A stretch of 64,000 nucleotides of DNA from AcAMD-5 sp044343935 (lineage in GTDB: Bacteria; Actinomycetota; Actinomycetes; S36-B12; UBA5976), in NCBI GenBank assembly GCA_044343935.1, contig JBIJDU010000002.1, positions 57,608-121,607 on the forward strand. Reading direction: 5' to 3'. The notes below the pieces were generated by a model. It was not told the origin of the DNA. It made no database searches and was given only the letters and a program-made list of their open reading frames with translations. The stretch's first letter is position 1, and each line of letters opens with the position of its first letter. The translations under genes and the position numbers were made by a program. Shown in pieces: positions 51,928 through 62,072 of this stretch.

Positions 51928-52302
51928 GTGCCAACTATTCAGCAGTTGGTTCGCAAAGGACGCGAAGATAAAGCGTTCAAGTCGAAGGCACCTGCGCTTA
52001 AGAGTTCACCTCAGCGCCGTGGTGTTTGTACTCGTGTTTACACCACTACACCAAAGAAGCCGAACTCTGCGTTGCGCAAAGTTGCTCGTGTGCGTCTAAC
52101 TTCAGGAATTGAAGTTACGGCATACATCCCAGGTGTTGGTCATAACTTGCAAGAGCATTCAATTGTTTTAGTTCGTGGCGGTCGTGTGAAAGATCTACCA
52201 GGTGTTCGTTACAAGATTATTCGTGGCGCTCTTGATACCCAAGGTGTCAAAGATCGTAAGCAAGCACGAAGCCGTTATGGTGCGAAGAAGGAGAAGGCAT
52301 AA
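51928..52302 (+). CDS. rpsL: 30S ribosomal protein S12
   Basis: Decoding-centre protein of 124 residues. The start GTG 51928 gives the universal MPTIQQLVRKGR and has AGGGAG upstream; the GTG two codons earlier is unlikely. Lys43 (TTPKKPNSALRKV) and Lys88 (RVKDLPGVRY), the positions altered in streptomycin resistance, are wild type. First gene of the str operon; the stop overlaps the rpsG ATG by one base. Confidence 0.97.
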   Translation: MPTIQQLVRKGREDKAFKSKAPALKSSPQRRGVCTRVYTTTPKKPNSALRKVARVRLTSGIEVTAYIPGVGHNLQEHSIVLVRGGRVKDLPGVRYKIIRGALDTQGVKDRKQARSRYGAKKEKA

Positions 52303-52772
52303 TGCCACGTAAAGGTCCAGCTCCGCGTCGCCCACTAGTTCTTGATCCAGTTTACGGTTCGCCAATTGTTTCGCAGTTAGTTAATCGCGTACTTACCGAT
52401 GGTAAGCGCTCAACTGCTGAAACCATCGTTTACGGTGCGCTTGCTGGCTGCAAAGAAAAATCAGGCAATGATCCAATTGCAACCTTGAAGCGTGCGCTAG
52501 AGAATGTTAAGCCAACTGTTGAAGTTCGATCTCGCCGTGTTGGTGGCGCGACTTACCAAGTTCCAGTTGAAGTAAAGCCAGCCCGCGCCATGACGCTTGG
52601 CATGCGTTGGTTAGTTGAATACGCATCACAGCGCCGCGAGAAGAGCATGACTGAGCGCTTGATGAATGAAATTTTGGATGCATCTAATGGACTAGGCGCA
52701 GCTGTTAAGCGCCGTGAAGATGTTCACAAGATGGCAGAAGCGAACAAGGCGTTCGCTCACTACCGCTGGTAA
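52302..52772 (+). CDS. rpsG: 30S ribosomal protein S7
   Basis: Head-assembly protein of the 30S subunit, 156 residues as usual. MPRKGPAPRRPLVLDPVYGS, LVNRVLTDGKRSTAE and VEVRSRRVGGATYQVPVEV are family blocks, and the C-terminus ends AEANKAFAHYRW. It binds 16S rRNA near the E site and can repress the str operon in E. coli. One-base overlap with rpsL. Confidence 0.97.
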   Translation: MPRKGPAPRRPLVLDPVYGSPIVSQLVNRVLTDGKRSTAETIVYGALAGCKEKSGNDPIATLKRALENVKPTVEVRSRRVGGATYQVPVEVKPARAMTLGMRWLVEYASQRREKSMTERLMNEILDASNGLGAAVKRREDVHKMAEANKAFAHYRW

Positions 52773-52790
52773 TAAGAAGGAAGCGATACC

Positions 52791-54887
52791 GTGTCAACAC
52801 AAACATTGGTTGATCTATCGATGGTGCGAAACATCGGCATCATGGCGCACATTGATGCTGGTAAAACCACCACAACTGAGCGCATCCTTTTCTACACCGG
52901 TATCAACTACAAAATTGGTGAAGTTCATGAAGGCGCAGCCACCATGGACTGGATGGAGCAAGAGCAAGAGCGCGGCATCACCATTACTTCTGCTGCTACT
53001 ACTTGCCAATGGAAGAACCACGTTATCAACATTATTGATACCCCAGGTCACGTTGACTTCACCGTTGAAGTAGAGCGTTCGCTTCGCGTACTAGATGGTG
53101 CTGTTGCAGTATTTGACGGTGTTGCCGGTGTTGAGCCACAGTCTGAAACTGTTTGGCGTCAGGCTGACCGCTATAACGTTCCTCGAATTTGCTTTGTTAA
53201 CAAACTAGATCGAACTGGTGCCGATTTCTATCGCTGCGTTGAGATGATTAAAGATCGCTTGAATTCAACTGCACTAGTACTTCAAATTCCAATTGGTGCT
53301 GAAGGCGACTTCATTGGTGTAGTTGATCTAATTGCGATGAAAGCAAATGTTTGGCGCACTGAAGGCAAGGGCGACGAGTATTCAGTTGAAGATATTCCAG
53401 CTGATCTGGTCGATAAGGCGAATGAATACCGTGCGTTACTACTTGAGATTCTTGCTGATAATGATGATGCCATTATGGAGATGGTGTTGGAAGATAAAGA
53501 ACCATCTGAAGATGAGATTATTGCAGCAATTCGTCGTGCCACTTTGGCGGACAAGTTAAACCCAATTCTTACTGGCTCAGCATTTAAGAACAAAGGTGTG
53601 CAACCAATGTTGGATGCGGTAGTTCGTTACCTGCCAAGCCCGCTTGATATTGGTGCGGTAACTGGATTTAAGCCAGGCAAGGAGCAAGCTGAAGCATCAC
53701 GTAAGCCAGATGAAAAAGAACCACTTGCTGCGTTGGCATTTAAGATCATGACTGACCCACACTTGGGTAAATTGACTTATCTTCGAATTTATTCTGGCAC
53801 CTTGGAGTCAGGAACTCAGTTACTTAATTCAGTTAAAGATCGCAAAGAGCGCATTGGCAAGATTTATCAGATGCACGCAAACAAGCGTGAAGAACGCGAG
53901 AGCGCAACTGCCGGTCATATTGTTGCGGTAATGGGTCTGAAAGACACTACAACTGGTGAAACACTTTGCGATCCAGCCAATCCAATTGTGTTGGAGTCAA
54001 TGAACTTCCCAGATCCAGTTATCTCAGTTGCTATTGAACCAAAGACCAAGGGTGACCAAGAAAAACTTGGTGTAGCAATTCAGCGTTTGGCGGAAGAGGA
54101 TCCAACTTTCCGTGTTCATGGTGATGAAGAAACTGGCCAGACCATTATTGAAGGTATGGGTGAACTTCACCTTGAGGTGCTAGTTGATCGCATGCGTCGT
54201 GAGTTCAAAGTTGAAGCAAACGTAGGTCGACCACAAGTTGCCTATCGTGAGACTCTGACTCGCAAAGTCGAGAAGATTGATTACACTCACAAGAAGCAGT
54301 CCGGTGGTGCCGGTCAGTTCGGCCGCGTGATCATGGACGTTGAACCGCTAGTTGGTTCTGAAGCTAACTACGAATTCGTTAACTCAGTTACTGGTGGTCG
54401 TATTCCACGTGAATATATTCCATCAGTTGATAACGGCTGCCAGGAAGCAATGCAAACTGGTGTGCTTGCTGGTTATCCAATGGTTAACGTAAAAGTCACA
54501 TTGCAAGATGGTGCTTACCATGATGTTGACTCATCCGAGCTTGCGTTCAAGATTGCCGGTTCTATGGCATTCAAAGAAGGTGCTCGCAAAGCAGGTCCAG
54601 TATTACTTGAACCGCTGATGTCAGTTGAAGTTGTCACCCCAGAAGATTTCATGGGAGATGTCATCGGTGACTTGAACTCACGCCGTGGCCAGATTCAGGC
54701 GATGGATGAGCGAAGCGGTGCAAAAGTGGTACGCGCACTAGTTCCACTATCTGAGATGTTCGGATATGTGGGCGATCTACGTAGCCGCACTCAAGGGCGT
54801 GCGAGCTACACCATGGAGTTTGACTCTTACGCACAAGTTCCAGAACATGTGTCGAAAGAGATCATCGCAAAAGTTAAAGGCGAATAG
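52791..54887 (+). CDS. fusA: Elongation factor G
   Basis: Translocation GTPase of 698 residues. G1 AHIDAGKTTTTER (about 19-31), the RGITI switch, G3 DTPGHVDF and G4 NKLDR are intact, followed by domains II-V with MDVEPLVGSEANYEF in domain IV and the YVGDLRSRTQGRASYTMEF end. GTG start with AAGGAAG upstream. Its sequence fits the canonical EF-G, not the mitochondrial-type or tetracycline-resistance relatives. Confidence 0.98.
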   Translation: MSTQTLVDLSMVRNIGIMAHIDAGKTTTTERILFYTGINYKIGEVHEGAATMDWMEQEQERGITITSAATTCQWKNHVINIIDTPGHVDFTVEVERSLRVLDGAVAVFDGVAGVEPQSETVWRQADRYNVPRICFVNKLDRTGADFYRCVEMIKDRLNSTALVLQIPIGAEGDFIGVVDLIAMKANVWRTEGKGDEYSVEDIPADLVDKANEYRALLLEILADNDDAIMEMVLEDKEPSEDEIIAAIRRATLADKLNPILTGSAFKNKGVQPMLDAVVRYLPSPLDIGAVTGFKPGKEQAEASRKPDEKEPLAALAFKIMTDPHLGKLTYLRIYSGTLESGTQLLNSVKDRKERIGKIYQMHANKREERESATAGHIVAVMGLKDTTTGETLCDPANPIVLESMNFPDPVISVAIEPKTKGDQEKLGVAIQRLAEEDPTFRVHGDEETGQTIIEGMGELHLEVLVDRMRREFKVEANVGRPQVAYRETLTRKVEKIDYTHKKQSGGAGQFGRVIMDVEPLVGSEANYEFVNSVTGGRIPREYIPSVDNGCQEAMQTGVLAGYPMVNVKVTLQDGAYHDVDSSELAFKIAGSMAFKEGARKAGPVLLEPLMSVEVVTPEDFMGDVIGDLNSRRGQIQAMDERSGAKVVRALVPLSEMFGYVGDLRSRTQGRASYTMEFDSYAQVPEHVSKEIIAKVKGE

Positions 54888-54903
54888 CTTCTAACTTTTG
54901 CAA

Positions 54904-54984
54904 ACCAACTGGTTGCCCGATCAGTTGGTGCAGTAACAGGAAACAGAATGGCCATACCGGCGTTGTCGGGCGGCCGGACAACGC
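54904..54984 (+). promoter_or_regulatory. Two hairpins in the fusA-tuf spacer
   Basis: The 114-base spacer holds two perfect 8-bp stems: ACCAACTG (54904-54911) with CAGTTGGT (54922-54929), and GCGTTGTC (54960-54967) with GACAACGC (54977-54984). The second ends seven bases before the tuf ribosome-binding site AGGAGGA. They have no T tracts. They may be RNA processing or stability elements allowing high tuf mRNA levels. Confidence 0.5.
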
Positions 54985-55001
54985 AGGTCTAGGAGGACCC
55001 A

Positions 55002-56195
<1,194 letters not shown>

Positions 56196-56203
56196 TTAAT
56201 TAG

Positions 56204-56231
56204 CCCAGGCGCGGCGTAAGCCGCGCCTGGG
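56204..56231 (+). terminator. Perfect 12-bp hairpin after tuf
   Basis: CCCAGGCGCGGC (56204-56215) pairs completely with GCCGCGCCTGGG (56220-56231) around loop GTAA, eight bases after the tuf stop. No T tract follows, so it would be a U-less terminator of the type proposed for actinobacteria, or a 3' stabilising stem. The S10 operon begins about 50 bases later. Confidence 0.7.
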
Positions 56232-56281
56232 ACACCAAACTCGAATAGCTAGCAGAAGTTTTAAGGAAAGGCACCAGGCAA

Positions 56282-56590
56282 ATGGCCGGACAGAAGATCC
56301 GCATCAGGCTCAAGGCCTATGACCATGAGGTCATTGATAGCTCAGCGAAGAAAATCGTTGAGACAGTTACGCGTACCGGTGCCAAGGTGGCAGGACCTGT
56401 TCCGCTACCAACCGAGAAGAACGTGTTCTGCGTTATTCGTTCACCACACAAATACAAGGACTCTCGCGAGCACTTTGAAATGCGCACTCACAAGCGCTTG
56501 ATCGACATCCTTGACCCAACCCCAAAGACTGTTGACTCGTTAATGCGGCTAGATCTACCAGCCGGTGTCGACATCGAGATCAAACTTTAA
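56282..56590 (+). CDS. rpsJ: 30S ribosomal protein S10
   Basis: S10 (NusE) of 102 residues, a 30S head protein that also joins NusB in antitermination. KIRIRLKAYDHEVIDSSA, GPVPLPTEKN and HFEMRTHKRLIDI are family blocks. ATG with AAGGAAAGG upstream. First gene of the S10 operon. Confidence 0.97.
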   Translation: MAGQKIRIRLKAYDHEVIDSSAKKIVETVTRTGAKVAGPVPLPTEKNVFCVIRSPHKYKDSREHFEMRTHKRLIDILDPTPKTVDSLMRLDLPAGVDIEIKL

Positions 56591-56612
56591 TTCAGAAATA
56601 GGAATCAAGATC

Positions 56613-57254
56613 ATGAAATCGGTAGTCAAAGGCGTGCTTGGTGAGAAGCTAGGCATGACACAGGTTTGGGATGAGAACAACCAAGTTGTGCCAGTCACAG
56701 TAATTCGTGCTGCTAACAACGTGGTAACAAGTGTGCGCACCCCAGAGACAGATGGATACTCCGCAGTGCAGATTGCGTTTGGCGAAATGGAGCCACGCAA
56801 AGCAACTCGGCCAATGCTTGGTCACTTCGCGAAAGCTGGAGTTACCCCAAAGCGACACATTGCGGAACTTCGCACCACTGATGCAACTGAATATCAGTTA
56901 GGTCAAACGCTAGGTCCAGATGTATTTGAACCAGGTCAGATGGTTGATGTCACTGGCACAAATAAAGGTAAAGGTTTTGCGGGCGCAATGAAGCGACATG
57001 GTTTCCATGGTCTGCGCGCTAGCCACGGTGTGCAGGCAAAGCACCGATCCCCAGGATCAATTGGTGCATGTTCTACGCCAGCTCGCGTATTTCGCGGCAC
57101 TCGCATGGCAGGTCACATGGGTACTACCCGAGTAACTGTGCCAATGCTGAAAGTTCAAGCAGTTGATACTGAGCGCGGATTGATTTTGGTTCGCGGTGCA
57201 GTTCCAGGATCTAAGGGCAGTGTGGTTCTAGTTCGCACCGCTTCGAAGGGTTGA
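56613..57254 (+). CDS. rplC: 50S ribosomal protein L3
   Basis: Early-assembly 23S-binding protein, 213 residues from ATG 56613 (MKSVVKGVLGEKLGMTQVW). The frame is open upstream into rpsJ, but that part is not conserved. GKGFAGAMKRHGFHG and HRSPGSIGACSTPARVFRG, with the Gln/His loop near the peptidyl-transferase centre, are present. The RBS is AAATAGGA. Confidence 0.97.
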   Translation: MKSVVKGVLGEKLGMTQVWDENNQVVPVTVIRAANNVVTSVRTPETDGYSAVQIAFGEMEPRKATRPMLGHFAKAGVTPKRHIAELRTTDATEYQLGQTLGPDVFEPGQMVDVTGTNKGKGFAGAMKRHGFHGLRASHGVQAKHRSPGSIGACSTPARVFRGTRMAGHMGTTRVTVPMLKVQAVDTERGLILVRGAVPGSKGSVVLVRTASKG

Positions 57255-57259
57255 TGACA

Positions 57260-57916
57260 ATGGCAACAGTTGACGTGTTAACTGCAGCAGGTACCAAAAG
57301 CGGTACGGTAGAACTGCCAGCTGAAATTTTTGAAGCACAGGTAAATGTGCCGCTGATGCATCAAGTAGTTGTGGCACAGCTTGCTGCGGCTCGCCAGGGA
57401 ACAGCGGATGTAAAAACTAGAAATGAAATTTCTGGTGGTGGCCGAAAGCCATACAAGCAAAAGGGCACTGGTAACGCCCGTCAAGGTTCGATTCGTGCGC
57501 CGCACTATCGTGGTGGTGGCACCGTGCATGGTCCAACCCCGCGCAAGTATGACCAGCGCACGCCAAAGAAAATGAAGTTTGCGGCATTGCGTAGTGCACT
57601 CTCAGATCGTGCTGCTAATGGTCGGGTACATGTAGTTACTAACTTCATTGATGGCGAAACACCATCAACTAAGAGCGCGCTAAAGATGCTGTCATCTCTA
57701 ACTGACCGCAAGAAGACGCTAGTTATTTTGGATCGCACCGACAATGTAACTTGGTTGTCGCTGCGCAATCTACCAAGCGTTCATATCTTGGTGCCAGATC
57801 AGCTAAATGTTTATGACATCTTGAATTCAGATGACGTAGTTTTCACAACTAAGTCGTTAGAAGATTTCTTAACTCACACCGCAAATCGCACTAGCGTAAG
57901 CAAAGGAGATGAATAA
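57260..57916 (+). CDS. rplD: 50S ribosomal protein L4
   Basis: 23S-binding protein lining the exit tunnel; in E. coli it also represses the S10 operon. The start is uncertain between ATG 57260 (MATVDVLTAAG) and ATG 57254, which overlaps the rplC stop; I favour 57260 from its spacing to GAAGGG. The tunnel loop GGGRKPYKQKGTGNARQGS is intact, so no macrolide-type deletion is present. It ends with the RBS of rplW. Confidence 0.95.
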   Translation: MATVDVLTAAGTKSGTVELPAEIFEAQVNVPLMHQVVVAQLAAARQGTADVKTRNEISGGGRKPYKQKGTGNARQGSIRAPHYRGGGTVHGPTPRKYDQRTPKKMKFAALRSALSDRAANGRVHVVTNFIDGETPSTKSALKMLSSLTDRKKTLVILDRTDNVTWLSLRNLPSVHILVPDQLNVYDILNSDDVVFTTKSLEDFLTHTANRTSVSKGDE

Positions 57917-58212
57917 TGAAAATCTCTGATGGTCGCGATATTTTGCTGAAGCCAGTTGTGTCCGAGAAGAGTTATGCATTGTTAGATCAGAACAAGTACA
58001 CCTTCATTGTTCGCAAAGATGCTAACAAAACTCAGATTAAGCAAGCTGTTGAAGAAATTTTCAAGGTGAAGGTCACCAGCGTGAATACTTTGAACCGACC
58101 AGGAAAGAAGTCACGTACTCGATTCGGAATTGGTCAGCGATCTGATACCAAGCGCGCGATTGTGAGCTTGGCTGATGGTGATCGCATTGATCTATTCGGA
58201 ACCCCAGCGTAG
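57916..58212 (+). CDS. rplW: 50S ribosomal protein L23
   Basis: Exit-tunnel rim protein that docks trigger factor and SRP, 98 residues. LLKPVVSEKSYALLDQNKYTF and the conserved VEEIFKVKVTSVNT and GKKSRTRFGIG segments identify it. The ATG overlaps the rplD stop by one base, after AAAGGAGATG. Confidence 0.96.
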   Translation: MKISDGRDILLKPVVSEKSYALLDQNKYTFIVRKDANKTQIKQAVEEIFKVKVTSVNTLNRPGKKSRTRFGIGQRSDTKRAIVSLADGDRIDLFGTPA

Positions 58213-58229
58213 AGCGAACGAGGAATAAC

Positions 58230-59066
58230 ATGGCAATTCGTAAATATAAGCCGACTACACCGGGCCGTCGTGGCTCAAGTGTGGCCGACTTTGTTGAAGT
58301 AACTCGTACTCAGCCAGAAAAGTCGCTGGTTCGTCCCGTGCACAGTAAGGGTGGCCGAAACGCCCAGGGTCGGGTAACTGCTCGCCACCAAGGTGGCGGT
58401 CATAAGCGTGCTTATCGCGTAATTGATTTCAAGCGTGCCGATAAAGATGGTGTGCCAGCAAAAGTTGCACACATTGAATATGATCCAAATCGCACTGCTC
58501 GAATTGCGCTGCTGCATTACGCAGATGGCGAAAAGCGTTACATCATTGCGCCAAACAAAATTTCGCAAGGTGATGCAATTGAGACCGGTCCAGCGGCAGA
58601 TATCAAGCCAGGAAATAACCTGCCACTTCGTAATATCCCAGTTGGTACCGTAATTCACGCCGTTGAATTAAAGCCAGGAGGCGGCGCCAAGCTTGCGCGC
58701 GGTGCTGGTTCGTCAATTCAGTTGGTTGCAAAAGATGGGCCGTATGCGCAGTTGCGTCTGCCAAGCGGTGAAATTCGTTCCGTTGATCTTCGTTGCCGCG
58801 CAACTGTTGGTGAAGTTGGTAACGCAGAGCAGAGCAATATCAATTGGGGTAAAGCAGGACGTATGCGCTGGAAGGGTGTTCGCCCAACAGTTCGTGGTGT
58901 TGCAATGAACCCAGTTGATCACCCACACGGTGGTGGTGAAGGTAAAACTTCTGGTGGTCGTCACCCAGTTAATCCAAAGGGTAAGCCAGAAGGTCGCACT
59001 CGCAGCCGCAAGAAAGCAAGCAACAAGTTCATTGTCCGTCGTCGCAAGTCGAACAAGAGTCGCTAG
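58230..59066 (+). CDS. rplB: 50S ribosomal protein L2
   Basis: Primary 23S-binding protein needed for peptidyl-transferase assembly, 278 residues. KYKPTTPGRRGSSV start, GGGHKRAYRVIDFKR, the PTVRGVAMNPVDHPHGGGEG motif with its conserved His, and a basic tail ending KSNKSR. ATG after GAACGAGGA. Confidence 0.97.
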   Translation: MAIRKYKPTTPGRRGSSVADFVEVTRTQPEKSLVRPVHSKGGRNAQGRVTARHQGGGHKRAYRVIDFKRADKDGVPAKVAHIEYDPNRTARIALLHYADGEKRYIIAPNKISQGDAIETGPAADIKPGNNLPLRNIPVGTVIHAVELKPGGGAKLARGAGSSIQLVAKDGPYAQLRLPSGEIRSVDLRCRATVGEVGNAEQSNINWGKAGRMRWKGVRPTVRGVAMNPVDHPHGGGEGKTSGGRHPVNPKGKPEGRTRSRKKASNKFIVRRRKSNKSR

Positions 59067-59078
59067 GAGTATTGAGCA

Positions 59079-59357
59079 ATGCCAAGAAGCCTTAGAAAAG
59101 GTCCATTTGTGGATCTGCACTTATCAAAAAAAGTTGATGCGCAGAACGCAGCTGGTACCAAGACTGTTATCAAGACTTGGTCACGTCGTTCCATGATCAC
59201 ACCTGACATGTTGGGACACACCATCGCGGTTCATGATGGCAAGAAGCATGTACCAGTTTTCGTAACTGAGAACATGATTGGTCACAAACTAGGTGAGTTT
59301 GCGCCAACTAGAACTTTCCGTGGTCACGCAAAAACTGATCGCGCTGCGGGCAAGTAA
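59079..59357 (+). CDS. rpsS: 30S ribosomal protein S19
   Basis: 30S head protein of 92 residues contacting S13. MPRSLRKGPFVDLHLSKKV, TWSRRSMITPDMLGHTIAVH and GEFAPTRTFRGHA are the family blocks. AGGAG lies eight bases before the ATG. Twelve bases after rplB. Confidence 0.97.
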   Translation: MPRSLRKGPFVDLHLSKKVDAQNAAGTKTVIKTWSRRSMITPDMLGHTIAVHDGKKHVPVFVTENMIGHKLGEFAPTRTFRGHAKTDRAAGK

Positions 59358-59385
59358 GAATTAGAAAGAAAACAGAGAGGTAGAA

Positions 59386-59973
59386 ATGGAAGCCAAGGCA
59401 CAGGCGCGATACGTTCGTGTAACGCCGCAGAAGGCTCGGCGCATTATTAATCAGATTCGCGGTATGGCGACATCTGATGCGCAAGCTTTGCTGCACTTCG
59501 CACCACAGTCAGTGAGCGAGCCAATCGGCAAAGTGCTTGGTAGCGCAGTTGCAAACGCCACCAATAACTTCAATATGAATCCAGATGCGCTCTTTGTGAC
59601 TGAAGCATTTGTTGATGAAGGACCAACACTTAAGCGATTCCAACCACGCGCCCAGGGCCGTGCATTTGAAATCCTAAAGCGCACCTCTCACATCACCGTT
59701 GTTGTTGGCGATGCGTTCGCGGTTGCAAATGGACCAGAGCGACTAACGAAAGAACCTCGCGTTAAGAAGCGACCAATCTCGCAAGCGCCAGCAGTTAAGG
59801 CAGCACCAAAGGCACAATCAACTAATGATGAAGCTGCCCCAGCGAAGAAGACGGCAGCAAAGAAAGCAGCTCCTGCTAAAAAGGCGGCTCCGGCTAAGAA
59901 AGCCGCTCCGGCTAAGAAAGCAGCTGCGAAGAAAACCGCTGCTAAGAAATCAACTACCAAGAAGGAGAAATAA
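59386..59973 (+). CDS. rplV: 50S ribosomal protein L22 with Lys/Ala-rich tail
   Basis: Tunnel-constriction protein, 195 residues. The core (about 1-115) has YVRVTPQKARRIINQIRG and PRAQGRAFEILKRTSHITV. The remaining 80 or so residues are a low-complexity tail with repeated AAPAKK and AAKK units, which roughly doubles the usual bacterial length. Such basic tails occur in several actinobacterial L22 proteins and probably bind rRNA peripherally. Confidence 0.96.
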   Translation: MEAKAQARYVRVTPQKARRIINQIRGMATSDAQALLHFAPQSVSEPIGKVLGSAVANATNNFNMNPDALFVTEAFVDEGPTLKRFQPRAQGRAFEILKRTSHITVVVGDAFAVANGPERLTKEPRVKKRPISQAPAVKAAPKAQSTNDEAAPAKKTAAKKAAPAKKAAPAKKAAPAKKAAAKKTAAKKSTTKKEK

Positions 59974-59975
59974 CA

Positions 59976-60764
59976 GTGGGCCAGAAAATTAACCCGCACG
60001 GCTTCCGCCTTGGTTATTCTGCGGATTTCTCAAGCCGTTGGTTCGCTGATAGCACCAAAGCCGGACAGCGCTATGTGGATTACGTTGCTGAAGACGTAAA
60101 GATTCGCAAGATGCTGGCTAAAGGCATGGAGCGCGCAGGTATCTCTCGCGTTGAAATTGAGCGCACTCGTGAGCGAGTTCGCGTTGATATTCATACTGCT
60201 CGACCAGGAATTGTGATTGGTCGCCGTGGTCAAGAGGCAGATCGCATTCGTGGTGATCTCGAAAAACTAACTGGCAAGCAGGTTCAGCTAAACATTTTGG
60301 AAGTTAAGAACTCTGAAGTTGATGCTCAGTTGGTTGCGCAAGGTGTAGCGGAGCAGTTAGCTAGCCGTGTTTCTTTCCGTCGCGCGATGCGTAAGGCAAT
60401 GCAGACCACAATGAAGTCAGGTGCACAAGGAATTCGAATCCAGGTATCTGGTCGATTGGGCGGCGCTGAAATGAGCCGAACTGAGTTCTATCGTGAAGGA
60501 CGAGTCCCACTGCACACACTTCGAGCTGACATTCATTATGGTTTCTATGAGGCACACACCACATTTGGTCGAATTGGTGTGAAAGTTTGGATCTACCGCG
60601 GTGACGCACCCATTACTCGCGCGGAGAAAGAAGCAGCAGCAGCTGCAGCAACTCGCGTGCCAGGAACTGGTGGTGGACCAACCCCAGGTCGTCGCGGCGG
60701 TAAGCCACGAAATGCTGAAGCAGCCGCGGCAGCACCAGCCCAACCAGCAGCGACGGAGGCGTAA
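59976..60764 (+). CDS. rpsC: 30S ribosomal protein S3
   Basis: mRNA-entry-channel protein with a KH domain, 262 residues. GTG start giving MGQKINPHGFRLGYS, the KH loop GIVIGRRGQEADRIR, RRAMRKAMQTTMKSGAQGI, and GVKVWIYRGD. An Ala/Pro-rich tail of about 45 residues follows the core, a frequent actinobacterial feature. Two bases after rplV. Confidence 0.97.
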   Translation: MGQKINPHGFRLGYSADFSSRWFADSTKAGQRYVDYVAEDVKIRKMLAKGMERAGISRVEIERTRERVRVDIHTARPGIVIGRRGQEADRIRGDLEKLTGKQVQLNILEVKNSEVDAQLVAQGVAEQLASRVSFRRAMRKAMQTTMKSGAQGIRIQVSGRLGGAEMSRTEFYREGRVPLHTLRADIHYGFYEAHTTFGRIGVKVWIYRGDAPITRAEKEAAAAAATRVPGTGGGPTPGRRGGKPRNAEAAAAAPAQPAATEA

Positions 60765-60766
60765 TA

Positions 60767-61183
60767 ATGTTAATTCCGCGCAAAGTTAAGCACCGTAAGC
60801 AGCATCACCCAAAGCGCTCGGGTAAAGCAACCGGCGGCAATGAAGTTACTTTTGGTGAATATGGCTTGCAAGCATTAGAACCGGCTTATGTCACTAACCG
60901 ACAAATTGAAGCAAGCCGTATTGCAATCACCCGTCACTTAAAGCGTGGTGGCCGAGTCTGGATCAATATTTTCCCGGACCGACCATTAACCAAGAAGCCA
61001 GCTGAAACTCGAATGGGTTCTGGTAAAGGTTCCCCTGAGTTTTGGGTAGCAAACGTAAAGCCAGGCCGAGTTATGTTTGAAGTTTCATTCCCAACCGAGC
61101 AAGTTGCTCGTGAAGCGTTGCTGCGTGCAGCACACAAGCTTCCAATGAAATGTCGAATCATTCGACGCGAAGTAGGTGAGTAA
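60767..61183 (+). CDS. rplP: 50S ribosomal protein L16
   Basis: A-site tRNA-contacting protein, 138 residues. MLIPRKVKHRKQHHPKRSG start, FGEYGLQALEPAYVTNRQIE, then RMGSGKGSPEFWVANVKPG with the Arg residue hydroxylated in E. coli. Two bases after rpsC and two before rpmC. Confidence 0.97.
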   Translation: MLIPRKVKHRKQHHPKRSGKATGGNEVTFGEYGLQALEPAYVTNRQIEASRIAITRHLKRGGRVWINIFPDRPLTKKPAETRMGSGKGSPEFWVANVKPGRVMFEVSFPTEQVAREALLRAAHKLPMKCRIIRREVGE

Positions 61184-61185
61184 AG

Positions 61186-61413
61186 ATGGCAGTAGGAACT
61201 GATATTCAAGATCTACGCGTGCTATCTGATGATGCGTTAGCTGAGAAGTTGCTTGAAGCAAAGCAAGAGTTGTTTAACTTGCGATTCCAAGGAGCAACCG
61301 GTCAGCTAGAAAATCACGGCCGACTAAAAGCAGTACGCCGCGATATCGCCCGCATCTACACCATTTTGCGCGAGCGCGAACTTGGTATTACCACAGTTGG
61401 AGGTGCGGCATGA
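61186..61413 (+). CDS. rpmC: 50S ribosomal protein L29
   Basis: Small exit-site protein, 75 residues. LRVLSDDALAEKLLEAKQEL, NLRFQGATGQLENHGRLKAV and RRDIARIYTILRERE are typical. ATG start; its last four bases overlap the rpsQ start. Confidence 0.95.
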   Translation: MAVGTDIQDLRVLSDDALAEKLLEAKQELFNLRFQGATGQLENHGRLKAVRRDIARIYTILRERELGITTVGGAA

Positions 61414-61667
61414 GTGATCGATCAAATCGCAAAACCCGGGAAGGTTTAGTGGTTAGCGACAAAATGGATAAAACCATCGTGGTTGCGGTAGAAGATCGCT
61501 TTAAGCATCCGCTGTACGGCAAAGTTGTTCGTCGCACTAGCAAACTTAAGGCACATGATGAAGCAAACGCCGCTGGCGTGGGCGATCGCGTGCTGCTAAT
61601 GGAAACCCGTCCACTATCTGCAACCAAGCGCTGGCGCATGGTTGAGATCCTCGAGAAGGCTAAGTAA
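61410..61667 (+). CDS. rpsQ: 30S ribosomal protein S17
   Basis: 16S-binding OB-fold protein, 85 residues. KTREGLVVSDKMDKTIVVAV, HPLYGKVVRRTSKLKAHDE and GDRVLLMETRPLSATKRWRM identify it. The ATG overlaps the rpmC stop. The S10 operon ends here; the 34-base gap leads into the spc operon. Confidence 0.96.
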   Translation: MSDRSNRKTREGLVVSDKMDKTIVVAVEDRFKHPLYGKVVRRTSKLKAHDEANAAGVGDRVLLMETRPLSATKRWRMVEILEKAK

Positions 61668-61701
61668 CAGATTTCTGTTACTAACCGAAAGTGAGTAAGA
61701 A

Positions 61702-62070
61702 GTGATACAGCAAGAGTCGCGATTAAGAGTCGCTGACAACACTGGAGCAAAAGAATTGCTCTGCATTCGAGTGCTGGGCGGATCCTCTCGTCGTTATGCT
61801 GGCGTAGGCGACATCATCGTCTGCTCAGTTAAAGATGCCGTGCCTGGCGGTTCAGTTAAAAAAGGACAGGTCGTGAAAGCAGTAGTGGTGCGAACTGTCC
61901 GATCCATTCGTCGTCCTGATGGTTCATACATTCGATTTGATGAGAACGCAGCTGTGATCATCAAAGGTGATGGCGAACCGCAAGGAACTCGTATCTTCGG
62001 TCCGGTTGCTCGCGAACTTCGTGACAAGCGATTCATGAAGATCATCTCACTTGCTCCGGAGGTGTTGTAA
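61702..62070 (+). CDS. rplN: 50S ribosomal protein L14
   Basis: Subunit-interface protein, 122 residues as usual. GTG start giving MIQQESRLRVADNTGAKELLC; later RRYAGVGDIIVCSVKDAVPG and GPVARELRDKRFMKIISLAPEVL. First gene of the spc block. RBS GTGAGTAAGA is weak. Confidence 0.97.
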   Translation: MIQQESRLRVADNTGAKELLCIRVLGGSSRRYAGVGDIIVCSVKDAVPGGSVKKGQVVKAVVVRTVRSIRRPDGSYIRFDENAAVIIKGDGEPQGTRIFGPVARELRDKRFMKIISLAPEVL

Positions 62071-62072
62071 TC

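Noticed and set aside
51928..52302. Streptomycin-resistance change in S12
   Set aside because: Lys43 and Lys88 and their surroundings are wild type.
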